14,205 bases of DNA from DATNPH01 sp036703315. GTDB taxonomy: Bacteria > Cyanobacteriota > Cyanobacteriia > Cyanobacteriales > Coleofasciculaceae. The stretch spans positions 1-14,205 of the forward strand of contig DATNPH010000242.1 in the NCBI GenBank assembly GCA_036703315.1, written 5' to 3'. Below are positions 1-6,513 of this stretch, in pieces; position 1 is the first letter of the stretch, and each line of letters starts with the position of its first letter. The notes beneath the pieces are model-generated. The model was not told the origin of the DNA, did no database searches, and worked only from the letters and a program-made list of their open reading frames with translations. The position numbers were made by a program, and so were the translations under genes.

Positions 1-185
1 CCTTTATGAAGGGATGGGCAATAGGGCAACCAACAATGTGCAATGCTTGAGACCCTAATTACTGACCTTCATTCATTAGGATAGTTGCGACCTGCATTCA
101 GCTTCAGTACGGTTTGGCACGAAGGAACCTGATACTTAAAAGTGATTCTTGGGAAGCCTACACTAAATGCGAAGCGTATTATAGT
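1..185. other. Gene-free left edge
   Basis: No open frame here has a ribosome binding site or recognisable protein similarity on either strand. The sequence is of ordinary composition. It could be downstream sequence of a gene lying to the left, but nothing identifies one. Confidence 0.4.
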
Positions 186-277
186 CAGGACTTACGCAGA
201 TTTACCTTTGAACCACCATTTGTAGGGGCGCACAGCTGTGCGCCCCTACCATGTGTCGCGTCTGTACGTAAGTCCTG
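186..277. repeat. MITE-like inverted-repeat element with a perfect 28-bp palindrome
   Basis: Terminal inverted repeats of 11 bp (CAGGACTTACG at 186-196 and CGTAAGTCCTG at 267-277) enclose a perfect 28-bp palindrome at 222-249, with centre CACAG|CTGTG and GTAGGGGCG/CGCCCCTAC arms. The TIRs can be extended inward (GCAGA against TCTGT) if a 2-nt offset is allowed. No transposase frame lies inside, so if mobile it would be non-autonomous. From memory, both the GGACTTACGCA-type end and the GTAGGGGCGCACAG palindrome recur in filamentous cyanobacterial genomes; I could not check copy number. No clear target-site duplication is visible. It lies 16 bp beyond the stop of the leftmost SDR gene, so the palindrome could also end that transcript. 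Confidence 0.65.
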
Positions 278-293
278 CTCGTGTAGGAGGATG

Positions 294-1310
294 TCACCCC
301 TCATTGTTGAAGGCTTGTGTTGCCAGCAAGGCTAAGGCTGCTACACCCGCGATCGCACCCCACTTGATCACTGGATTCTTATCCAGCCAGTCGGTAATGC
401 TCGGTATCTCCAGCGCCTCGCTCAGGCTTCCCTCAATTGTGTTGTGTTCGGGGACAGGCTCGTAAAGATTATTTGGCGCATCTTCAGACTTCGGCACATT
501 GCTGCGCTGTAACGGGAAGCCGATGAGCAGCAGCAAGGAATCTACCAGTTCTGGCGAGAGCCGCTGAAGGAAATCTAGCGCCCTAGCTGCATCCCCAACG
601 AAGAAGTCACGGGTTGGGTGTTCAGCGACATACAGAATTGCGTCAGCCACCAAGCTAGGTTCGTAAAAGGGCGGTATTCCTGAGGGCTTCACGCCTAACT
701 TCGTGCGAGCATTGTCCCAAAAAGGTGTGTCGATCACCGCTGGCTTGATACTCGTCACACTGATGGGGATTTTCTCATGTTGCAGCTCGACGCGCATGGC
801 TTCGAGAAAGCCTTCTATCCCATGCTTGGCTGCGGAGTACGAACTCTGGTAGGGGAGACTTCGCACGCCTTCCATTGAAGAAATGTGGATCAGCGCCCCC
901 CGTCCCTCACGCTTGAGATGGGGTAGTGCTGCCATTGCACCGTATACCTGCCCCATCAAGGTGACATCAACCACACGCTTAAACTCTTCCGGTGTTTGAT
1001 TATCGAACGTGGCAAAGACGGCGGTAGCAGGAACATGAACCCAGGTATCGAGCCGCCCATACACTTCCACGGTACGATCTGCGATCGCCTTGACTTGCTC
1101 GAATACCGCTACATCATCGATGACTAGAGAGGTTACCTCACCACCAAAGCCCCGAATCTCGTTCACTAACGACGCTAGCTTCGACTCACTGCGACCAGAG
1201 ATAAGTAACTTTGCCCCACGACGAGCAAACTGAAGGGCTGTCTCTCGTCCGATGCCGCTGGAAGCCCCAACGACGGCAACAACCTGCTGATTGATTGGCT
1301 TCAGTTGCAT
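294..1310 (-). CDS. SDR family oxidoreductase with C-terminal membrane anchor (paralogue A)
   Basis: Short-chain dehydrogenase/reductase, 338 aa, probably NAD(P)-dependent; substrate unknown. The nucleotide-binding motif GASSGIG is at residues 15-21. The catalytic Ser is at 144/145, and Tyr158 and Lys162 form the YxxxK motif. A C-terminal extension of about 90 residues, beyond the usual 250-residue SDR core, ends in one hydrophobic helix (about 315-334), so the enzyme is probably tethered to a membrane. Two usual SDR positions differ. The NNAG-like segment reads HVPA (92-95), and the tetrad Asn is Thr117 where the paralogue at 3060-4073 has Asn. GGAG lies about 11 nt upstream of the ATG and supports the start. 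The gene is last in a minus-strand run after a general stress protein. The family call is secure, the reaction is not. Confidence 0.9.
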   Translation of the reverse strand: MQLKPINQQVVAVVGASSGIGRETALQFARRGAKLLISGRSESKLASLVNEIRGFGGEVTSLVIDDVAVFEQVKAIADRTVEVYGRLDTWVHVPATAVFATFDNQTPEEFKRVVDVTLMGQVYGAMAALPHLKREGRGALIHISSMEGVRSLPYQSSYSAAKHGIEGFLEAMRVELQHEKIPISVTSIKPAVIDTPFWDNARTKLGVKPSGIPPFYEPSLVADAILYVAEHPTRDFFVGDAARALDFLQRLSPELVDSLLLLIGFPLQRSNVPKSEDAPNNLYEPVPEHNTIEGSLSEALEIPSITDWLDKNPVIKWGAIAGVAALALLATQAFNNEG

Positions 1311-1431
1311 GATTTCTAGTTCTCCAATCCGTCCTAATATTGAGCGTCACAGTTCGCCGTTGAGGTAGCTTGATATTTGCCGAAAAGCACGTAATTTGTA
1401 CTAGCGATCGCCTATTAGTGTAAGGGATATC
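1311..1431. other. Spacer between stress protein and SDR
   Basis: This 121-bp spacer contains a HIP1 octamer near 1404 and no hairpin or open frame that I can support. It is long enough to hold a promoter for the SDR gene, so co-transcription with the upstream gene is uncertain. Confidence 0.4.
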
Positions 1432-1986
1432 TTAAGATTGCGGGGAATTACAAACGCTCCAATCTTGAATACCCCGATTGCTAAAAATCGATTCTGCACG
1501 ATTAATCTCGTCTTCTTTGCCATCGACTATGACCAAATAATGACCCTGATGGAGGCGATCGCTATAAACTCTAGCTTGTTCTTCGGGAATGCCTAGATCG
1601 GTTAGTGCCCTAACCAAACCACCAATAGCTGCGGCTTCAACACCAGTACTGGCAACGGTAGCAACAAGTGCAGTGGCAACGCTACCTGCTGCGATTATCG
1701 GTCCTACACCAGGAATCGCTAGACTGCCAAGACCAACTAACACAGCACCCAAGGCACTGTCTGTGGCAATCTCTCCAACCACTCCTGTTGCACCCCCGAC
1801 ATCTTTATTTCCAATCCGAGGCGTTACTTCAGCACCGCCAAGTTCCTCACCCTGTTGTGCATCTCTAGCAATGATGGAAACGTTGTCCATTGGAAAGCCG
1901 GAAGTTTTCAATTCACTGAGGGTCTGTTCCGCTTCTTTCCGGTTGGAAAATACTCCAAAAGCACGTCTTTCACTGCTGACAACCAT
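1432..1986 (-). CDS. General stress protein (GSP17M/YflT-like) with glycine/alanine-rich hydrophobic core
   Basis: 184 aa from the preferred start. The N-terminal part (about 5-45: RAFGVFSNRKEAEQTLSELK, then NVSIIARD) matches the GSP17M/YflT-type stress domain, in which a mobile beta-alpha-beta unit precedes a spacer. The middle (about 63-128) is glycine- and alanine-rich and hydrophobic, like the glycine-zipper segments of related cyanobacterial proteins, and may insert in or contact a membrane. The C-terminal part (about 130-175, PEEQARVYSDRLHQGHYLVIV) resembles the second half of the repeat. The frame is open 18 codons further, to an ATG at 2040, but that ATG has no ribosome binding site. 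The ATG at 1984-1986 has AAGGAG (1993-1998) six nt upstream, so I chose it. It lies 92 nt downstream of the exported small protein. Its biochemical role is unknown. Confidence 0.8.
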   Translation of the reverse strand: MVVSSERRAFGVFSNRKEAEQTLSELKTSGFPMDNVSIIARDAQQGEELGGAEVTPRIGNKDVGGATGVVGEIATDSALGAVLVGLGSLAIPGVGPIIAAGSVATALVATVASTGVEAAAIGGLVRALTDLGIPEEQARVYSDRLHQGHYLVIVDGKEDEINRAESIFSNRGIQDWSVCNSPQS

Positions 1987-1992
1987 ATCTTT

Positions 1993-1998
1993 CTCCTT
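1993..1998 (-). promoter_or_regulatory. Ribosome binding site that decides the stress-protein start
   Basis: AAGGAG on the minus strand with a six-nt spacer to the ATG at 1986. It favours the internal start over the upstream ATG at 2040, which has no Shine-Dalgarno-like sequence. Confidence 0.75.
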
Positions 1999-2078
1999 AG
2001 TCCAATCTTTGATATTTTTTGGCGTTGGAACTACTTCCATGCGCCGCTTCGGATCTACCAGTAAACGGGTTCATTCAA

Positions 2079-2474
2079 TTACTGATTTTCACTGCTCTTA
2101 TGAGTAGTATTTTCTACAGACTGCCCTATTCCTTTAACGGCTTCCTTACCCTTGTCTTGAACCGTATCCAAAAACTCTTTTGTTGGTTGAGCAACATTCA
2201 GCTTTTCTCGAACATTGTCAGCTCTATTTTTAAGTTGTTGCTGAGACTTCTCAATTAGCTTCTTATTGGGAAGTCCATCTTGCTCTTGGGCATTCTCACC
2301 ATCAGTGCGAGCCACTTGGTAAGAAAGAGTTTCTGGTGTTATGGATTTAGCTTGGGCTGCAAGCGGTTGCCTATAGTCAATAGCACTACTAATTAACAAC
2401 ACGGTTACTACCCAAAAACTAGTTAGCGGCAAGCGTAATCGAATACTTTGCAGCCACAAAAGTACTTGATTCAT
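2079..2474 (-). CDS. Small exported hydrophilic protein (low-temperature-induced/LEA-like, tentative)
   Basis: 131 aa. A basic N-terminus is followed by a hydrophobic stretch (about 16-32) and a candidate signal-peptidase site after AQA (40-42), which suggests export to the periplasm or thylakoid lumen. The mature part is highly polar, rich in Lys, Glu, Gln and Asn and without cysteine. It carries amphipathic stretches (about 70-95, NRADNVREKLN; 98-120, TKEFLDTVQDKGKEAVKG). This composition resembles the small low-temperature- or desiccation-induced proteins of cyanobacteria, but that is an impression from composition and not a motif match. AGAGG lies six nt upstream of the ATG. It is first of the minus-strand run leading to the general stress protein. 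The gene is likely real; its function is not established. Confidence 0.7.
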   Translation of the reverse strand: MNQVLLWLQSIRLRLPLTSFWVVTVLLISSAIDYRQPLAAQAKSITPETLSYQVARTDGENAQEQDGLPNKKLIEKSQQQLKNRADNVREKLNVAQPTKEFLDTVQDKGKEAVKGIGQSVENTTHKSSENQ

Positions 2475-3059
2475 CGAAAACCTCTATTTCTTTTTTCGGG
2501 AGTGAGGTTCAACACTCAGCTTAATGAAGATTTGAATAATTACGTGATTGTTCAGTTCACCCCTCACTCCTGTGTCGTATCCACGCCGCCCCCAATACCA
2601 ATCTATGAACAATCTAGCTCTCCTTGAATTGTCTGCTCGTCTGCCTATGGGAATGAAGCAATGTTAAGCGAATTTGTAATCAGTAATACAGAAAAACTTC
2701 TTTCTTAGTGGTAACTGCTTCAGATTTGGTGCATCATTGGGGAGGAAATAATCGGAGGATTTACGCTATCTAGCCTTGCGAGGAAGCAATACTGTGAGTG
2801 CGATCGCACTCTTTGGTAAGCTGTTAAGCATTTAATTTACTGGTTTAGCCTGACGAGGAGAGGAGTTGAGGATTTTTCTCAAAAATCGAAAGTATGCAAT
2901 TTAAATGTGCATTAGCTTAATGGTGACTCTTCTTAGCATGTTCTTGCGCTGCTTTAATTGAGTTTAAAGATAAATCAATACCTGATACTCGAAAATCTGG
3001 TTCTCGCCGTCTGTGTGAGCTGTTGAAGAGGGCAGATTGGAAGCGGCAAGTTTAGACAC
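2475..3059. other. Long AT-rich intergenic region
   Basis: No convincing complete gene. It must hold the promoter of the exported-protein gene. Visible items are an inverted pair GGAGTGAGG (2499-2507) and CCTCACTCC (2562-2570), which could form a long-range stem just upstream of that gene, and a 16-bp palindrome at 2796-2811 that contains HIP1. A start-less open stretch lies at 2917-3051 and is listed separately. Confidence 0.45.
2917..3051 (-). pseudogene. Possible decayed coding fragment just downstream of the second SDR
   Basis: A 44-codon stretch in one minus frame is open from just after a stop (3052-3054) to a TAA at 2917-2919 but has no ATG, GTG or TTG near its beginning. The predicted C-terminal part (RVSGIDLSLNSIKAAQEHAK, then KSHH) has protein-like composition. 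I do not recognise the family. It may be the tail of a gene whose 5' part was lost, or chance. Confidence 0.25.
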
Positions 3060-4073
3060 TTACACCGCCAGTACCGCTAACCCTACAGCCCCCAGTACTG
3101 CAACTATGATCGCACCCCACTTTGCCGTTGGATGAGTTTCCAGCCAGGTGGAATAACTGTTCACCCGTGAGTGCTTGCTAAAATCTCCCTCAACGCGATC
3201 GAAGCCTGCGATCGGCTCAAATAAATTATCTGGAGCATCTTCGGACTTTGGTTCACTGGTTTCCTGTAGCTTAAAGCCCGCTCCCGCTTGCAGCAGCAAG
3301 GTATCCATTAATTGGGGTGAGAGCCGCTGAATTAGATCCATCGCCCGACCAGCCCCTCCAGCGATAATGTTACGGGTTGGGTGGCAAGCCGCGTAGAGGA
3401 TAGCGTCCACTACGATATCGGGCTGGTAGATCGGCGGCAGCCCTTGGGGTTTTACGCCTATCTTGGTGCGGGATTTGTTAAACAGAGGCGTATTGATTGA
3501 GGCTGGCATGACATTCGTTACGTTGATGCTGGACAAACCCTCGTGCATCAACTCAAGCCGCATGGCTTCCAGGAAGCCATCAATCCCATGCTTGGATGCC
3601 CCGTAAGCGCTGTGGTATGGGAATGAACGTTTAGCTTCCACTGAGGAGACATGGATCAGCGATCCTCGTCCCTCGCGCTTGAGATGGGGTAGTGCTGCCA
3701 TCGCCCCGTGTACCTGTCCCATTAGGTTCACATCGATGACGCGCTTAAACTCCTCTAGTGTTGTCTGCTCAAACGTCGCGTAGAGATTGATGGCGGCTAA
3801 ATGCACCCACGTATCGAGTCGTCCGTATTGCTGGATGGTATGGTCAGCGATCGCTTTTACCTGTTCAAAATTTGCTACATCAGCAGGGACAGCGATCGCC
3901 TCGCCCCCCATCTGCCTGATTTCATCAACTAGAGAATTCAACCCTGCTTCGCTCCGAGCCGAAACGACCAGCTTCGCCCCCCGCGCCGCAAATTGAATAG
4001 CCGTCTCTCTCCCAATACCGCTGGACGCTCCTACAACGGCGACAACTTGTTGATTTATTGGTTTAAGTTGCAT
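3060..4073 (-). CDS. SDR family oxidoreductase with C-terminal membrane anchor (paralogue B)
   Basis: 337 aa, a paralogue of the SDR at 294-1310 (about 60% identical by eye). The first 25 residues differ only at position 26 onward, yet the DNA there differs at many third codon positions, so the duplication is old and the protein is conserved. It has GASSGIG at 15-21, the tetrad Asn116 (VNLMG), Ser143/144, Tyr157 and Lys161, a full classical SDR active site. The NNAG segment is HLAA. A hydrophobic C-terminal helix (about 317-336) suggests membrane attachment. AAGGAG (4082-4087) lies eight nt before the ATG. It sits downstream of the Mn catalase on the same strand. The 200-bp gap between them contains a strong hairpin, so the two may be transcribed separately. 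Substrate unknown. Confidence 0.9.
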   Translation of the reverse strand: MQLKPINQQVVAVVGASSGIGRETAIQFAARGAKLVVSARSEAGLNSLVDEIRQMGGEAIAVPADVANFEQVKAIADHTIQQYGRLDTWVHLAAINLYATFEQTTLEEFKRVIDVNLMGQVHGAMAALPHLKREGRGSLIHVSSVEAKRSFPYHSAYGASKHGIDGFLEAMRLELMHEGLSSINVTNVMPASINTPLFNKSRTKIGVKPQGLPPIYQPDIVVDAILYAACHPTRNIIAGGAGRAMDLIQRLSPQLMDTLLLQAGAGFKLQETSEPKSEDAPDNLFEPIAGFDRVEGDFSKHSRVNSYSTWLETHPTAKWGAIIVAVLGAVGLAVLAV

Positions 4074-4188
4074 TGCTGGTACTCCTTACTAACCCTTAAT
4101 AGAAACTGCGTTGAGTGATAGCCATTTTCCTTTGGAAACGCTTCGCTAAGGCTCCCACAAGGTAAAGGGCTGGACTAATGCTAAAGTA

Positions 4189-4235
4189 CCCCGCCCTATC
4201 GACGTAGCCAATAACGTAGTCGATTGAGGACGGGG
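4189..4235. repeat. Strong hairpin resembling an IS200/IS605 end, between Mn catalase and SDR
   Basis: CCCCG (4189-4193) pairs with CGGGG (4231-4235), and ATCGAC (4198-4203) pairs perfectly with GTCGAT (4219-4224). The sequence between these segments pairs partly, and the loop is about 15 nt. On the minus strand it reads as AAGCCCCGTCC, stem, GGGCGGGGTACTTT, which resembles the subterminal hairpins beside tnpB-type insertions in cyanobacteria; that comparison is from memory. No transposase remnant adjoins it. It lies 38 bp past the Mn catalase stop and could work as that gene's terminator. Confidence 0.5.
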
Positions 4236-4273
4236 CTTCCAATCTCATAGGAGAGTAACTCAGTTTGGTCAGC

Positions 4274-5254
4274 CTATTTCGTTTTATCCTCGACCTTGGT
4301 TGGACTTGTCGAGGTGGTTTGAGGGTAGGTTGACCATTGGTTTGAGGGACCGCCGATCGCTGACTTAATCTCTTGGCTGCGTTGCTGGCCCAGCTTGCGG
4401 CTCATTGCCTCAGCCTCTTCTGGGGTACGCTTGCTCCCCTTGACCGATTCATGAACCAGTCCCTGAGTCTGAACGACATGTTCGTGGGGTTTCTCAACAT
4501 ACTCCCAGTTCTCGCCCTGTTCCCAAGAACCTTGACCCTGATTCCAAGGTCCGCGTACACTCGCCCCGTTGGACATATTCATGTAGGTGTGGGTGTAGCG
4601 CGGGTCGCCCTGCATTACTCCTGGTGGGAAGTTCGGTTGAATGGTGTCCAGGGCAGCCTCGAACATCTTAAAGTGGGCAATTTCGCGAGTCATTAGAAAG
4701 CCCAAGGTTTCCTTGACGTAGGGATCGTCGGTGAATTGCATTAAATATTCATAGACGATCTTCGCCCGCGATTCTGCCGCCAAGTCTGATCGCAGATCCA
4801 CAGTCAGGTCACCGTTAGCATTAACGTAGTTACCCGACCAGGGTGTTCCTTGGCTATCGGTAAGTCTGGGAGCACCACCTGAGAGTGCCAAGAACTGTGG
4901 GTTCACCATCGCCTGGTGAATCATTTGCTCCTTCCCCATGTTGCCGGAGAATAAGTTCGCAATCATACTGCTTTCTGCCGCGTTCTTCAGTTCGCCGTTG
5001 ACTCCATCAAGCAGCATCGTGATGGTTGCTCCGACAACCTCAAGGTGACTGAGTTCTTCAGTCGCGATATCCATCAGCATGTCGTACTTATCGGGGTACG
5101 GTTTACGAGCAGCGAAGGCTTGGACAAAATACTGCATTGCCGCTTTGAGTTCGCTATTAACTCCACCGAACTGTTCTAGGAGCAAGCTAGCAAAGCGTGG
5201 ATCGGGACCGGACACCCGCGCATTGAACTCCAGCTCTTTGACGTGATGAAACAT
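4274..5254 (-). CDS. Manganese catalase (non-haem)
   Basis: 326 aa. It breaks hydrogen peroxide down to water and oxygen at a dinuclear manganese centre in a ferritin-like four-helix bundle. The expected ligands are visible: Glu35, Glu67 and His70 (EELSH), Glu161 (AAESRAK) and Glu191/His194 (REIAHF). The hallmark N-terminus MFHHVKELEF and the conserved PWSGNYVNANGDL segment (138-150) confirm the family, and the length is usual. The tail after about residue 300 is polar and low-complexity (PQTTSTSPTK), as in other cyanobacterial members. AGGAA lies about six nt before the ATG. Upstream is a 332-bp gene-free region carrying repeated CTGTAG/CTACAG arms. Downstream on the same strand is an SDR. 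In terrestrial cyanobacteria this enzyme is associated with desiccation and oxidative stress, which fits the neighbours. Confidence 0.95.
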   Translation of the reverse strand: MFHHVKELEFNARVSGPDPRFASLLLEQFGGVNSELKAAMQYFVQAFAARKPYPDKYDMLMDIATEELSHLEVVGATITMLLDGVNGELKNAAESSMIANLFSGNMGKEQMIHQAMVNPQFLALSGGAPRLTDSQGTPWSGNYVNANGDLTVDLRSDLAAESRAKIVYEYLMQFTDDPYVKETLGFLMTREIAHFKMFEAALDTIQPNFPPGVMQGDPRYTHTYMNMSNGASVRGPWNQGQGSWEQGENWEYVEKPHEHVVQTQGLVHESVKGSKRTPEEAEAMSRKLGQQRSQEIKSAIGGPSNQWSTYPQTTSTSPTKVEDKTK

Positions 5255-5586
5255 CTGGGTTTCCTATCTAATATTGGTGTGCTTTAATGTGCTATTGCTC
5301 AGGAGGAAAGCTTGATAAACTCAAATAACTTGCCAGATAAACAGAGCTGTAGAAAGTCAAGTATTTTAGGTTTACTTCGCTTCCTCTACTTAAACAAAGT
5401 AACGGCTACAGCTTCTCCCGATTTCTATCTATAGGTATAGGTTGAAACCGAATTTTTTCTAAGCTCTTTTTAAAAGAACTTGACGAATAAATTCGAAAAA
5501 CTGTAGCGTATTTTTTCAATCCAAAAATGAAGCGCTACAGGAATGAGTATGTACTCATCCCGCACTCCGGCAGGATTAGTTTTCTC
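5255..5586. other. Mn catalase upstream region with repeated CTGTAG/CTACAG arms
   Basis: No gene. Two separate 8-bp inverted repeats share a core: AGCTGTAG (5345-5352) with CTACAGCT (5406-5413), and CTGTAGCG (5501-5508) with CGCTACAG (5533-5540). A further short stem ATGAGTA/TACTCAT lies at 5543-5558. The promoter of the Mn catalase must lie here, and the last hairpins follow the stop of the DUF4383 gene and may end its transcript. A shared regulator site is possible but unproven. Confidence 0.45.
5501..5558 (-). terminator. Candidate terminator hairpins after the DUF4383 gene
   Basis: Reading in the direction of the DUF4383 gene, a 7-bp stem (5543-5558) is followed by CTGTAGCG/CGCTACAG (5501-5540), whose loop contains T runs. 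There is no classical uniform U tract right after a stem, so this is a guess from position and pairing. Confidence 0.3.
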
Positions 5587-6066
5587 TTAAGATCTGAGTG
5601 ATGTGTTCACCTGTGGCATTGTTTGTCTTGGTTGGACAAACCCAAAGTAGGCAGCAACGGTAGCTGTTAGGGCATTGAACCAAACATTGTTACCGAAAAT
5701 TGGCATTAAGCCGAACGTTGTCTGAGCAATGGGCAGCAATCCCATGATTGCGATTAAGGCATAGGTGATCGCAAAACTACGATTGAACAAACGCGCACCA
5801 CCCGAGCTGGTATACGCAACAATCCCCAAGCTGCCAACTACTATGTGTACGATGTTATGCAAGAGATTTGTTGGAAATAGCCCGAATAGATAGCCAAATC
5901 CCGCCGCATACATGCTAGGAGATGCATCAACCGGGATTGGCGGATCTCCAGGCGGTAGTGAAACAAAACCTGGTAAAAATCCAGCCAGACCTATAACGGC
6001 GAAGAGGATTCCGATAATCAGGGCACAGTAACGCTGTGCCATGTGTTCCGTGTTCGTGTTGTCCAT
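5587..6066 (-). CDS. DUF4383 family four-helix membrane protein
   Basis: 159 aa, with four predicted membrane helices (about 13-33, 54-86 as one long or two short segments, 97-116 and 127-145). The segment FGLFPTNLLHNIVHIVVG (61-78), with paired His70 and His74, is the hallmark of DUF4383. In the last helix many family members have a WLH-type motif; here it reads WFN (129-131). Function unknown; members are common in Actinobacteria and cyanobacteria. The ATG at 6066 has AGGGAA about 8-10 nt upstream. A second ATG at codon 9 has weaker support. It stands alone between two gene-free regions. Confidence 0.85.
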   Translation of the reverse strand: MDNTNTEHMAQRYCALIIGILFAVIGLAGFLPGFVSLPPGDPPIPVDASPSMYAAGFGYLFGLFPTNLLHNIVHIVVGSLGIVAYTSSGGARLFNRSFAITYALIAIMGLLPIAQTTFGLMPIFGNNVWFNALTATVAAYFGFVQPRQTMPQVNTSLRS

Positions 6067-6513
6067 CTTTTTTATTCCCTTATTTTTTCAAATCTTCTCG
6101 AGTGGTGTTCTTCTCGCTTTTATTTTCACTTCAACTGAGTCAGCTAAAGAATAGAAAGAAATACTATTAGGCAAGCTGACGTGAGATATACTCCCTTCCT
6201 ACCGTCAGATTATCTATCCTTGTTCTTCACCTCCTCCCCACTCCTCATTTGATAATCTTCTAAGGGGAAGGGAATAATACTTCCTATTCAACTCATATTT
6301 CAGACCGTGTACTCTATCAAAGGGAAGTATTGAACTTTGCAGAACCCTGTGTTCTCCTATACGGGAAAAACTAATAGCACCGGGGAAGACGGATGACGAT
6401 TACCGAGTCTTTGTAGTGAATTCATGGCTGAAAAGATTTGTGACAAATCGAGCCGTTTATTTACCCCAAAAATTTGGTTTATTTCAGGTAGAACTAGAAG
6501 TAGATCAGTGGGA
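6067..6513. other. Gene-free region between glutathione-reductase-like gene and DUF4383 gene
   Basis: No supportable gene on either strand. One 9-bp inverted repeat, AATACTTCC (6276-6284) and GGAAGTATT (6323-6331), lies upstream of the DUF4383 gene and could be an operator or chance. The rest is AT-rich. Confidence 0.4.

Noticed and set aside
1589..2107. 172-codon plus-strand open frame
   Set aside because: It lies opposite the general stress protein; its Ala/Pro/Thr-rich composition mirrors the glycine/alanine-rich antisense gene and it has no ribosome binding site.
2796..2811. 16-bp palindrome in the long intergenic region
   Set aside because: It is an extended HIP1 octamer, which is frequent in cyanobacterial DNA.
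4373..4696. 107-codon plus-strand open frame
   Set aside because: Opposite strand of the Mn catalase C-terminal half, whose identity is certain.
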